Source: Prototheca cutis (Eukaryota > Chlorophyta > Trebouxiophyceae > Chlorellales > Chlorellaceae). From it: a DNA stretch of 64,000 nt. Made by a program: the position numbers and the translations under genes. The notes under the pieces are model-generated. The model saw nothing but the letters and a program-made list of their open reading frames with translations. It had not been told where the DNA came from and made no database searches. Below are positions 1 through 10,987 of this stretch, one piece after another (position 1 is the first letter of the stretch; the number at the start of each line of letters is the position of its first letter). The DNA is taken from contig BCIH01000001.1 in the NCBI GenBank assembly GCA_002897115.2, positions 1,758,267 through 1,822,266 on the forward strand, given 5' to 3'.

Positions 1-2
1 GT

Positions 3-543
3 CCATGGGAAAAGGCCGTGACAAGGTTGGGGAAGGGCTTCAACAAGCTCCTGCTGTTGTCCACTCCGGCGACCATGGAGCGCCTGCGACCTCAACTGCA
101 CGAGCGGCTGGGGGCCCGGGCGGAGATTACATCGGCGCTGCCAGGAATGCTGGAGGTATGCCTGTGATGGTGAATGCATAGCACACATGCTGTGTGTGTA
201 AAGGGGGGGGGGGGACGCATTCTCTTTCAAGGTCAAACTCGGACACGCTTCCATACCGGTCCTCCCTGCCCTGCTGCAGATCTTGCCACATGGCGCGTCA
301 AAGGGGGCAGGCTGCGAGTGGCTGCTGGAGCGTCTTGGGGTCAGCCCCGCCGTCTGCATGGCCATGGGAGATGGCGAGAACGATGTTGAGATGCTCAACT
401 TGGTGGGCCTGGGCATCGCCATGGGCAATGCTGTGCCAAAGGCCAGGGAGGCAGCAGATGCCGTGACCGGCAGGAACAGTGAGGACGGCGTGGCAATGGC
501 CATTGAGAAGTATGTGCTTGCCCCCAGAGGCCTGTCCCTGTAA
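3..543 (+). CDS. HAD-superfamily (Cof-type) phosphatase, 3' end only
   Basis: The C-terminal part of a Cof/HAD-IIB phosphatase; the start lies left of the window. Two exons are visible, 3-155 and 280-543, joined in phase 0 (GAG|gtatgc ... ctgcag|ATC). The reading frame gives KLLLLSTP and LPGMLE, then after the intron ILPHGASKG, which carries the conserved Lys of HAD motif III, and GDGENDVEML, the motif IV acidic residues that bind magnesium. These are the standard closing motifs of enzymes that dephosphorylate small sugar phosphates or cofactors; the substrate cannot be read from this fragment. The stop is TAA at 541-543, right after a short hydrophobic tail. Family assignment is confident; the exact enzyme is unknown. 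Confidence 0.85.
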
Positions 544-827
544 CGACCATGGTTGGTTGAGGTCCTCTTGATGCGCCGGCCGATGGACATGGCGCGTGCC
601 AATTTTTGACCATTCATCATGCAGGTCAAACACAAGACAACATGCAAGCAATAAACACAACATTGACGGCGCCATGGAGCAATTCCTTCTCTGCAACAAA
701 CGTGCGTGCAGGGTGGGGGTCATTGATGCCTGTCCAAGCATGGAGGGAGGAAGCGAAAGCCTCCTTTGAGACCAGCAGAAATAAGTAGCTGGACAAGGAG
801 GAAGGGGGAGGGGTGTTCAGGCTGAAC
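544..827. other. Intergenic, 3' flank
   Basis: Short stretch between the HAD gene stop and the end of the Fanzor-like fragment on the other strand. No coding signal or RNA gene was seen. If a guide-RNA scaffold of the Fanzor element survives it would be expected here, overlapping or just past the 3' end of that coding piece, but nothing in the bases proves it. Confidence 0.4.
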
Positions 828-1260
828 TCAGGCACGGGCCGGGGGCGGGAGCTGCTTGTCAAAAGGCTCCAGCCGGACGCCGTTGAAGATCAGGCCCAGT
901 GCCACATAGCACATGTTTCGCGCCGCGTTCTTGTCGCGGTTGTGCACGACGCCGCAGGCCTCGTTCTGACACTGCCGGACAAGGTGCTTGTTCTTGGAGG
1001 TGGGGCAGTCGCCCAGGCGCAAGGGTTTACTGCACGCCGAGCAAACCTGCGACGTGGCGCGCTTGGCGTAGGCGTGACCCACAGCCCCTGGAAACCGGCC
1101 GTGCATGGCTGCGCACGCGTGTGCATGTGTGTGCTCNCCCTGCACCCGCACAAGCCCCGCCATCACATAAGGGAGGCGGTGCAGCAGCGACTGCGATCTC
1201 ACGTGGGGGCACTGGCCAACGGTGCTTTCCTTGTCGCCCTGCGCACATGCATGCCACGGC
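828..1260 (-). mobile_element. Fanzor/TnpB-like nuclease, C-terminal remnant
   Basis: Minus-strand frame ending at 828 (TGA). The last ~86 residues, from a possible splice acceptor at 1088-1089, read TSQVCSACSKPL, then CQNEACGVVHNRDKNAARNM, then about 28 more residues. This is the zinc ribbon (CxxC...C-x4-C) followed by the RuvC-III block NRDxNAARN that closes TnpB and eukaryotic Fanzor proteins. Upstream residues reading STVGQCPH at about 1200-1240 could be a degraded part of the preceding block, but no RuvC-I Asp motif was found to 2300. The RuvC-II Glu normally four residues before TS...C is not present (the region reads YAKRATS). An undetermined base sits at 1137. Most likely a decayed Fanzor copy; a short domesticated gene is less likely. 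The motif match is seen; decay is inference. Confidence 0.62.
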
Positions 1261-2325
1261 CATCTGGCTAACAGCGTCCATCGTCGATGGCTTGGCCTGG
1301 ACCCACGCGGGGGGCCTGTCATACCATGGCAAGCATGCATGCAGTTCTGCCGACTTTCAAGGCAATGGCATCTGAACTCTACCAGATAGTCTGCTCTGCG
1401 TTGGCGGCTCATCAGAAGCGGTAGTGTCGCTGTTTCCGGCGATCCCACAGCAATATCAGCATCAGGTCGACGAGGATGCACAAGCCTTGCCTGGATGTCA
1501 ATCCCAAGAAGAGTGCAACAATCCGGGCAAAATCTCCAGGGTGCCGCTTACTCTCTCCACGCTCCTGGCAGCGCAAGTTCACGAGCAGGCTGAACTGCCT
1601 GTACAACTCCCTGACCAAATGTGTTCTGCTTTGGATTGTCAATACACCAATGCAATAATCATGCAGAGTGAAACCACGGGGAATATCCCAGATGGTCGGG
1701 GTTGTACCGAGGGCTCCCCCAAACAGGGCAAATGGCAGGCTGCTGTCAGCCACCTTCCTTCCCGCAGTCCTGCTCAAGGGTCTCTAGGGGTGCTCTTGAA
1801 ACCACTTCAATCGTGAATACCAGGTGCTCTTTCCCATTCCTGATCTCCTAAATGTTTCTAATGTACATAATTCTGAAAGGAACGGGCGTTGCAAAGGCCT
1901 ATCCACGCTGTTCAAAGGGCTCGATCCGTGGTACGGCGCTCCGCGGGTGCTTTGGACGAGGACTGACTGCGTGCAGGCACACCCACCTCCTTCCGAGGGG
2001 TACCCTCCGCAGACTGCGTCAGTACTTTGGGATAAAAATTATCGTGCAGCGGGCGAGGTTGGTGGGCGTAGGAAAGCCCCTAAGACCATTTGTTAAGAAT
2101 GAGCCATCCCGGACGGACATCCACCCGGGGAGAGCGTCGAAAAAACAGCGACACCCTTCACGACACGACACGGCTCACGGCACCTCCAGTGCACAGTGTC
2201 GATTGATCCATCCATCGCACTGCGCGAAGCCGTGCAGTATGTTTTGATAGGGCATTCGGGGCGAGCCGCAGGTCCACCGCGACATCTGTGCCTGCGGTGC
2301 AGGGGTCCCCCCCTTGCGCGCCACC
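1261..2325. other. Intergenic region, nothing certain
   Basis: No exon with family similarity was found on either strand. A minus-strand open frame of 121 codons (1412-1777) has no recognisable motif. The last part is the promoter/5' leader of the trehalose gene, whose ATG sits in a good context (ccaccATG). Missing N-terminal parts of the Fanzor element would be expected here on the minus strand but were not recognisable. Confidence 0.4.
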
Positions 2326-5300
2326 ATGCAGTTCTCCCGCAAGTCGTTCACGAACCTTCAGGCCCTTGCATCTGGGGATTTCGGGGAAGGCCTCGGCGAT
2401 CTAGCCGGAGCGGGCACCCTGGCCGGTTCCCATGGCGGTGACAACAAGGGCTCCACCACGTCCATGGACAGCGACTCCCTGGTCCGCAAGTCCCAGAGGT
2501 GCGCGGGCGATGCCGTCGTGAGATCGGGAGCGTCTGCGCCCTCCTGACTGCGCATCGAGCGGGGGTGGGTTGTACATTTGGGGCTGGGGCCCCAGAGCGG
2601 CTTTGGTGTGCCTGACTGGGCCCCCACCGCCACCGCCACAGACTGCCCCCCCCCCTTTCCCCCCCTGACCGCCCTGCAGGTGCATCTTCGTGAGCAACCA
2701 GCTGCCCCTGCGCATGACCAACACGGGCCCAGACAGCTGGAGCTTTGAGTGGGACGAGGACTCGCTCATCGCACAAGCCCGGGAGGGACTGCCAGACGAT
2801 ATGGAAGCCGTCTACGTCGGCTGCCTCCCCGTCGAGATTGATGGCATGCACCAGGAGGTCAGGCGGTCTTAGGGTTGTATGGAGTGGAGAACTGATTCCA
2901 TGTATGCAGAAGTATCTGACTGGGGGAATGATGTGGCCCGGGGGGAGCGATCGTCTGGGGTGGGTAACTGGCCTAAGGGGGGACAGGTGTCCTTGACCGG
3001 CAATCCATTCATCACACTACATCCCTCTGTCACCTGCACAATATCAGGAGGTGAGTCAGCACCTTCTGAGCGAATACCAGTGCTACCCAGTCTTCCTTGG
3101 CGAAGAGCTCAAGTACAGCTATTACAAAAGTGTGTTGCATGGGGGTGTACGGGAGCGGTTCTTTCCAGCGGGGCCCTGCAATGATTCAATGGCATGTTGA
3201 TCAATCGATCATCCCTGCTGGGCGGGGAAACCTGGAGTTGCCACGACGCGCTCAGAGCAACGCTCCGCACAGTTTCTGACCGGCCCCTGCACCCGGGTCC
3301 CCCATCAACACAGGGTTTTGCAAGCAGCAGCTGTGGCCGCTGCTGCATTACCTCATCCCGCTGAGCCCCACGGGGACAAACCGATTTGACCCCGACCTCT
3401 GGTCCGCCTACGTCAGGGCCAACATGGTGCGTGGCATCGCTGTGTTGGATTGAAAATGTGGGGCAGGCATGCAATCGAAAGTGAACATGCGCTCGCGCAC
3501 GCACGCGCGCGCGCACATGCGCATGCCCCCCTAGAACGAGCAAAATACATCAAAACAAATGCGAATAGAACCCCACACTCCTGCAACGTGAACCCCGTAT
3601 AAATTTACAACAACCATGCAGGTCTTTGCGAACAAGTTGGTGGAGGTGCTGGGTTCTTTGGAGGAGGACCATGTGTGGATTCACGACTACCACCTTCTGG
3701 TTCTGCCCAGTCTGCTGCGCAAGCGGTTCCATCGCATCAAGTGCGGCATCTTCCTGCACTCGCCCTTTCCTAGTTCGGAGGTGTTCCGGACCTTTCCTCG
3801 GCGCGAGGAAGTCATGCGGGCGATGCTGAATGCCGACATCATTGGGTTTCACACCTTTGACTATGCCCGGCATTTCTTGTCGGCCTGCTCTCGCATGCTA
3901 GGTCTGGAGCACAAGACCAACCGCGGCGCCATCCTCATCGACTACTACGGCCGCGACGTGTGCATCAAGATCATGCCAACTGGCGTGAAGCCGGAGCGGC
4001 TGATGGGCGCATTTGCGTGGGACGACACGCGCTGGCGGCGTGGCGAGCTGGCGGCCCAGTTTGCGGGTCGCACGGTGCTGATGGGCATCGACGACATGGA
4101 TGTGTTCAAGGGCATCGAGCTCAAGCTGCAGGCCTTTGAACAGGTGCTGGCCTACCACTCGGAGCTGGTGGGACGGCTGGTCCTGGTGCAGGTGACCAGC
4201 GCCGCTCGGGCGCCTGGCAAGGACGTCGACGAGCTGCATGCCTTTGTGCTGGGCCTGGTGGCGCGGATTAACGAGCGCTACCGCGCCCCCGGCTACGAGC
4301 CCGTCGTCTGGCTGGAGCGCCCTGTGCCACTTTATGAGCGCATGGCCCTGCTTTCCTTGGCGGATTGCGTCGTCGTCACAGCCACGCGCGACGGCATGAA
4401 CCTGTTGCCCTACGAATACATCGTGGCTCGCCAGGGTGGCGCCACGCTGGCGGCTGTGGGAGCCGACGGCAGCGGCGTTGTTGTAGCCGGTGCCGATGGA
4501 AGTGGGGGAGTGGTAGAGCCTGCCGGCATGGCCGTGGACGCCGCTTGCGGCGAGGCCGTCGCCGATGCCACAACCGCCGCCCCGGCCCCCCCGCAGCTCG
4601 CGCCGATGCAGAGCATGCTTGTGGTGTCAGAATTTGTGGGTTGCTCACCCTCGCTCTCCGGCGCGCTGCGTGTCAACCCGTGGAGCATCGAGGCGCTGCG
4701 CGACGCCCTGTACACGGCCGTGACGCTGCCGGCCGAGGACCGAGCGGCACGGCACGAAAAACACTGGAAATACGTCAGCACGCACACCGTACAGTTTTGG
4801 GCACGATCCTTCATGGCCGATTTCCAGCGGTTTACGCAAAACCATTCACGCTTGCAGTGCTTTGACCTGGGCTTTGCCCTCAACACCTTCCGCATGGTGC
4901 GTCCTTAATGGTTTTCGGGGGGGAGTTTGGGGGGGAGTTTTCATCACAGGTGTGCAAGCCCGACCAAGGACCTGGCCGACCATTGAATGGACCAAAACCG
5001 TAAGCCCAAACTTGCACTCACAAAACGGCAGGTGGCGCTGACAAGCAACTTCCGGAAGCTCCCCACCGAGGCCGTGCTGCGTGCATACCGCCACACCTCG
5101 CGCCGCGTTTTCTTCCTGGACCACGACGGCACGCTTGTGGCGCAGGGCGCGCTTTCTTCGCGCCCGCCGCCCGGCGTGGTGGCCACGCTGCGTGTGCTGA
5201 CGGCCAACCCTGCCAACGCGGTGTACGTGGTGTCGGGGCGCGCCCGGGGCGAGCTGGCGGACTTTTACGAGGGCGTGCCGCGACTGGGTCTGGCCGCGGA

Positions 5301-5907
5301 GCACGGGTTTTACTGGCGCGCGCCTGGGGCGGCCGACTGGAGCACGCAGGACCCCGAGGCGCGGTTTGAGTGGACCGACATCGTGCTGCCCATCCTGGAG
5401 GTCTACCGCGAATCCACCGACGGTTCGTACATTGAGCGCAAGGAGTCGGCGCTGGTGTGGCACTACCACGACGCGGACCCCGACTTTGGGTCGTGGCAAG
5501 CGAAAGAACTGCTGGACCACCTGGAGGGCGTGCTGAGCAACGAGCCCATCGAAGTCGTCCCGGGGCAGGGCATCGTGGAGGTCAAGCCCCAGGGCGTGTC
5601 CAAGGGCAGGCTGGTGGAGCGTGTGCTGCACGACGCGGTCGGCGCCACCAGTGCGCCAGACTTTGTGCTGTGCATCGGCAACGACCGCAGCGACGAGGAC
5701 ATGTTTACGGCCATGGAAGACATACACTTTTCGCCGCACATGCCGGCAGAGGTGTTTGCCTGCACCGTTGGCCAAAAGCCCAGCAAAGCACCGTTCTATG
5801 TCAACGACCCGGGCGATGTCCTACTGGCCCTGCAAAAACTGGCAGAGCTCGAGGAGGGGGGGGACCGCCCCCCTCCCCAGCAGGCACTGCACGTCAAGTT
5901 TGCGTGA
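2326..5907 (+). CDS. TPS: Class II trehalose-6-phosphate synthase/phosphatase
   Basis: Six exons (2326-2498, 2680-2857, 3048-3129, 3314-3426, 3622-4896, 5032-5907) splice in phase to 898 residues. The N terminus MQFSRKSFTNLQALASGD has the plant class II style. Glycosyltransferase-20 domain, about 65-580: SNQLPLR, HDYHLLVLP, LHSPFPSSE, GFHTFDYARHFL, TRDGMNLLPYEY, VVSEFVG. The catalytic R of class I enzymes (GVDRLDYxKG) is D here (GIDDMDVFKG), as in plant class II proteins, which mostly lack synthase activity. Trehalose-phosphatase domain, 608-898: DHDGT at 637-641, VVSGR, and GNDRSDEDMF. An Ala/Gly-rich insert of about 60 residues (encoded near 4430-4610) sits inside the GT-20 fold before SEFVG. 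Likely a sugar-signalling protein; phosphatase activity is possible because its motifs are intact. Confidence 0.95.
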
Positions 5908-6236
5908 ATACCGCTGCCCATCGGGGTCTCCCACTGTGGTGGATGACCTGGTTGCGGCCTGAACCCCACCCTCAAGACCAACGCCCGCTCCTAACAAACT
6001 CCGTGGATGCAGCCCCCCATTCTTTTTGCTGCCGATCACTGCCGTCGTCGCTGCTGCTGCTCGAGGGGATGTCAATCTCGGACACATAGGACTGAACAGG
6101 AGCTGCAGATGCCCTGGGTCAAAGAAATGGATGAGCCAAAGGAAAGCACAGCACCCACCCCACACTGCCTGCCTGTGGAGTCATTTGGGATCCGGGTCTT
6201 TCATCGCCGGGCAAGCCAGGGCCGCATCGCCGGGCA
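5908..6236. other. Intergenic between convergent genes
   Basis: 3' flanks of the trehalose gene (+) and the RNF121-like gene (-). No further coding or RNA feature seen. Confidence 0.5.
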
Positions 6237-7842
6237 TCACCAGCCTGGAACCCCAGAGGCAGGACTGGGCAGTGTGGCATTGAGGGTCAGGCCCCCGTCC
6301 ACCAAGGGCCCTTGCTCCGGTTCGAGGCCCGTCCAGTGGAAGATGAAGTGCAGGCCCACAAGGATGATGGGGTTCCACACCACGAAGAACCGAACGAAAT
6401 CCAACATCTGGGTCCTGCAGGAGGGGAAGGGTGGTTGAAGGTTTCGGAAACGTTTCGTGGGATTGACGAGTGGGTGCCCCACCAAAAGGCTGCCCAGCGA
6501 AAGCACTCTTCCATGATCTCCCATCCAAACCCTTGTCTTCCCATTGAAAAGCGAGCTGCTCCCCCTCGTCAAAACCAACCATGAGACATTGGTTGTTTCC
6601 CAGGGCCGAGCTCTGTAGAGCTGTCGGAGGTCCACTTTCTCTCGGCATGTCGGACAGGTGTCCTTCTTTCCAATGATGGTCCAGCCGCGAATGCAGTCGG
6701 AGTGGAACAGGTGTCGGCAACTGAGTTGGACGCTGGCGCGGCCGGGGCCCGCGGTGGGCGCCGCGGCGGTGGGGCCGTCCTGCAGATCGCCGCCGCAGAT
6801 GCCGCAGGAGCGGACCGACACAGCCAGCCGCCGACGACCACCCAGTCCTTGAGCGAGGCGATCGCTCGCCACTTCAGCAGCGTCCCGCGTCAGAATGCCA
6901 AAATACAGACCGTACCTGTGTGTGTGGGGGGGGGGCCGGGGGTGAGGGGTGGCGGGGCGGGAGCGGCAATATGATCTTTTGTTCATATACTGACAGTCAA
7001 AGGCTCCAGCCAGGCTCCCACCCATAGGTCCCTGCAAGCCTGTCACCACATGCGTACCACGGCATGCACTCTCTAAACCCATTATCCCCACCAGAGAACT
7101 GTGAGGCAGACGAGTGGTGGAAAGATGATTTGGAGAAAGGGTCCCAGTGTGAGCGCCTCGAGGAGTAGCAAGAAATAGCCCGCGCAGCCGAGGGCAAACG
7201 AGCCGTGGAAGACCCAGGAAAACCAGCGGTAGACTTGGTGAGGCAAGTCCTTGTCCAAAGCGCCGGTGCAGCATCGCACAAGGTAGTACCCCGTGATCGC
7301 AGTGTAGATGGCGTGCACGGCGAGGAACCGCCAAAAGGACATTTGGAAGGAGACGATGGCGGGGATGAGCCAGAGACCCACCAGCGTCGCCAGTTCATAA
7401 CTCCGTCTGTGCCGTTTCCGCCAGATCACAAGTCCTCCCTGAGCCCCCAGGACCACCGCCTGTGGATTGTGGTGAGTAGAAACCACGGCATCAGTGTGCG
7501 GTACCATGGAGTACGGTGTGCTTCACACATGGCTGCACTGGCCTGCGCCATGTCCCCGCATGCACATGCGGCCCACGCCCCCCGAAACAGCACCCGGCAC
7601 AGCAAGAACCCCAACGCATACCTACACCCGCATGCCGCATTTAGACTTGCCAGTACGATGTAAAACACTACGATGGAGTGCTTGAGCTCCTCCGGGGTGG
7701 GATCGTGGTGGGCCAGGCTGCCGTTGCGGTGCAGGGTGCCATTGTGAAGGGTCCCAGGCAGCCCCGTGCTCGTTGCCAGGCCGCTGGCATTGGCCGTGAT
7801 GTTTACCGCCATTGTCGCAGCCACGTTCCCGATTTCCGTCAT
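6237..7842 (-). CDS. RNF121: RNF121-like RING-finger membrane E3 ligase
   Basis: Four exons on the minus strand: exon 1 from ATG 7842 (end uncertain, 7594 or 7657, both phase 0), then 7459-7092, 6915-6580 and 6414-6237. Total about 355-376 residues. Membrane segments follow the RNF121/RNF175 order: WRKRHRRSYELATL, FWRFLAVHAIY, VYRWFSWVFHGSFALG, and YGLYFGILTRD just before the RING. The RING reads CGICGG ... LSCRHLFHSDCIRGW then KKDTCPTCREKVDL, giving the Cys/His ligands. The tail PWETTNVSW|TQMLDFVRFFVVWNP aligns residue for residue with the family. RNF121 is an ER/Golgi ubiquitin ligase in animals; the role here is inferred. N-linked glycosylation sequons (NIT, NAS, NGT, NGS) crowd the N terminus. 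Confidence 0.9.
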
Positions 7843-8760
7843 ACTCTAGTCAAACTTTCGGGATAGCATTGCCGCTGGAGTCCGATCGCTTCCCGCGGAC
7901 AGACCTTCGCACAGCGCGGGCAGCGCCCCCACAGTGGGGTCTGCAGACCGGTTGCAGGACTTGTTTGCGACAGTCGATGCTCTGTTGCCGCCCACAAGTG
8001 TACATACAACACTCAGCATATAATGCTCCGATTTCTGTGCACAAATCTCATGGAAGCCCGCGCAGGAGACGCGTGCTGCTGCGGAAAAAAGGACTGATCG
8101 GAGTGCATGTCCTGGGCATGCGCGAGTGCATGTCGGTCGGTAAGGGCCGGCGACTACCCCAGCAGGGGGTTGAAACCAAATCCATCGATTGGGCTCCGGT
8201 GTATGGCGTGCCGCATCAAGTGATCACGCACGACAGCAAACTATTCATGAAGCCTGTGCAATACATTGACAAGCGATCGGACGCAGGATCTTCCGGCGAG
8301 GTGACACCTTTGCCTGCCGCAATGGAATGTGCATGGGCGTTGCCAGATCAAGGCCATGTTACATCACAGGGATGCTTATGGCATAAATACAATGCATACT
8401 TGCATGCATCGAGGCATGCTTGTAGCAGTTGAAGAGATTGGCTGCGACTGTGTGCAACAGCACGGGCTGGGCTGGCCAGTTGTGGTGCCTGATTGTGCAG
8501 CAGCCTCGCGAACACATCAGTCTTCTATGCGATGATGCCAAGGACGATCAAGCATGTGGAAGAGACTGGATGTCCGTGCTGGGTCCAGTTCTCTTCCTAC
8601 TGAAGGCGGGCTCGACCATTTTTAACCTGTCTCCCCCCCGGCTACCGCACCGCCTGTGACCACCCCACCGATGACGCGAACATTTTGCAATCACCACTGG
8701 CGGCCTCCCAAAAGCATTGGCAGGGTGTAAACGTTATTCCAGTGGGTACATGCTTTGTTG
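7843..8760. other. Divergent promoter region
   Basis: About 0.9 kb between the 5' ends of the RNF121-like gene (-) and the hydrolase gene (+). No similarity-bearing frame or structured RNA was noticed; presumably holds both promoters. Confidence 0.4.
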
Positions 8761-10498
8761 ATGAGTGCATTTGGTCACCGGGTTGTCGTACTGCGCCGGT
8801 CGATTTCCGTGGCGGTGGGTGCTGGGCCTCGTTCGTACGCTCCCGGCCAACCTCGCACCCCGGCCGCAATGTTGGACCGCACGCTGCAGCCCGCCGTGAT
8901 CGCGGCGCGCACCGCGCGCAACGACGAGCTGCTGCGCCAGTGCCCCAGCTTCAGCGCCCCCTACCGCCTGCCCCGCTGGCTGTACAACGGGCACGTGGAG
9001 ACCATCTTTGCCGCTTGGTTCCGCCGGCCCCTGGGGCTGGAATTCCGCCGCGACACCCTGACCATGTCTGACGGCGGCACCGTGGCACTGGACTTCCTGG
9101 CACCTGCGACTGACGACTCGGGGCCGGCACCCGATGCGCCGGTGCTGCTTCTGCTGCCAGGTCTGACGGGCGGCTCGGAGGGAAGCTACGTGCAGTACGA
9201 GGTCAGAGGCGCGGCAGCCGCGGGCATGCGGCCTATCGTGATGAACATGCGGGGCACCAGTGGGCAACCCGTGGCCACAGCCAAGTTCTTCTCGGCCCTG
9301 TGCACCAGCGACGTGAGGTGCGCAGGGAGTGGGCGGTGCTCCTTGGATGTGCTGTTTGGGCTGGTGTGGCATGCAGATTTTCAGCGTGTTTGGTCCAGAG
9401 CCCTGCTGGGAGGCCAGGTCACCAGGGAGAAACTCGTTTCCCCGTTCTCCCGGCCAAGACCCAGCACTTGACTTGCCAATGAGCATAAATCCACACAGGG
9501 AGGTGATTGCGCACCTGAAAAAGGAGTACCCCCTCGCCCCGCTGTTTGCTCTGGGATGGTCCAATGGAGCCAATATCCTCACCAATTACCTCGGGGAGGA
9601 AGGCGACCGTACGCCCATCACGGCCGGCGCTGCCCTCTGCAACCCCTTTGACCTGGTACGCCGTCGTGGTGGGTGTTCAGCTACTAAAGATTGCAACCCT
9701 GGTGACCCTTCTACACAAGAAAAAGCTCCGGCCATGCATCGTCAGAAAAGAACCAAGCAAACCCTGTCCAGTCTACCTGTGCAGATGGTGTGCAACAAGG
9801 CGATCAGCCAGGGCTTTTCCCGCATTTACAACCAGAGTCTGGCCAGGAATCTTCGTGACATTTTCCGCAAGCACTCGCACCTGTTTGAAGCGGCGGCCCA
9901 GGACGGTACGGTGGACTATGACACGCAGGCGGCCTACAATGCGCAGACGATGGTGGATTTCGACAATGCCATTACTGCCAAGACGTACGGGTTTGCCGAT
10001 GCGAACGAGTACTATGCCGCAGCGGGCAGCGCGGCGCGAGTCCCCGGCATCGCGGTGCCCCTGCTCATCATTCAGGCTGCCGATGATCCCCTTGCCGTGG
10101 ACAGCGCCATCCCACGGCAAGCCATCCAGGAAAACCCTAATACCATCCTGGTCGTTACGCCGACGGGAGGACACCTGGGCTGGTGCTGCCAGGAGCAAGG
10201 CATCCTAGGTGGGTTGGCGGGTGCGCCCCGGGGGGCTTGGGGGGGTGATATTGGGGTGCAGACAGGTCTAATCGACCCTCTTGCACCTATTGCTGTGTTG
10301 CCTTTGAATGGAAGCAGCCACCACCATCTGAACAAGATTCATTCATTCTGTGCACAAATGATGATGCCTTCAGGAGCCCCGTGGCCCAGCAAACCTACCA
10401 TGGAATGGTTTGCTGCCATTCACAAGGTGGTGCTGGGACGGACAAGTGCCGTGGAATCCGGGAAGAAAAGTGACGACAGGTTGGAGCCGGCGCAATAG
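8761..10498 (+). CDS. Alpha/beta hydrolase, EMB8/YheT-like
   Basis: Four exons: 8761 (or ATG 8869)-9317, 9499-9655, 9785-10208 and 10374-10498; all phases agree. The fold markers are NGHVETIFAAWFR, LLLLPGLTGGSEGSYV (oxyanion region), MNMRGTSG, the nucleophile elbow GWSNGAN, the acid QAADDPL and the His in TGGHLGW, so the Ser-Asp-His triad is complete. This matches the EMB8/ABHD1-3/YheT group, which contains lipases and esterases of lipid metabolism; the substrate is unknown. Starting at 8761 adds a 36-residue Arg/Ser-rich leader that could be an organelle transit peptide; starting at 8869 (MLDRTLQP) gives a cytosolic form. The longer start is slightly preferred because the frame stays open and looks like a leader. 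Confidence 0.88.
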
Positions 10499-10987
10499 CA
10501 CGATTTTCCTTTTTGTATGCAAACCATGCCATCCAGCCAGGAGAACATTGCTGTGGTCACTTGACGATGCTTGTCGTCAGAGAGAGTACTGATCATTGTT
10601 CATGTCCAATTGATTGCAGCCACTGTTGGCCACTTGCTCCTTGCCTTTCGCCCCACATTCGACTCCCTCCCCGCAGCTTGCCCATTCTTGACACGCCTCT
10701 CACACTCTCGTGGCCTGGCACTGTTGTGCGAGCGGCATGAAACATACAACACGCATGAGCCAGTAGAGCTCCAATAATCATCAAGTGCACCAGGCAAGCA
10801 TGGGGCTGGGCAGGCAGGCAGGCAGGCTTGTCAGGAGGGAAACCCCTCGGCTGCACGTACAGTACGCTGGATGCACGAAAGCAGCAAGTCAGATTGTCCT
10901 GCACCACGAGTACATAAAACTCTCCCACATGCCACCGATCGACCAGTGAAGATCCAGGATTTAAACCCCCGTAGCAGCAGCGTCTCT
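10499..10987. other. Intergenic between convergent genes
   Basis: 3' flanks of the hydrolase (+) and the aldo/keto reductase (-). A short caggcaggcagg tract lies near 10810. Nothing else supported. Confidence 0.45.

Noticed and set aside
1412..1777. 121-codon minus-strand frame upstream of the Fanzor remnant as its N-terminal part
   Set aside because: No RuvC-I motif or other family match; could not be linked to the remnant by splice phase.
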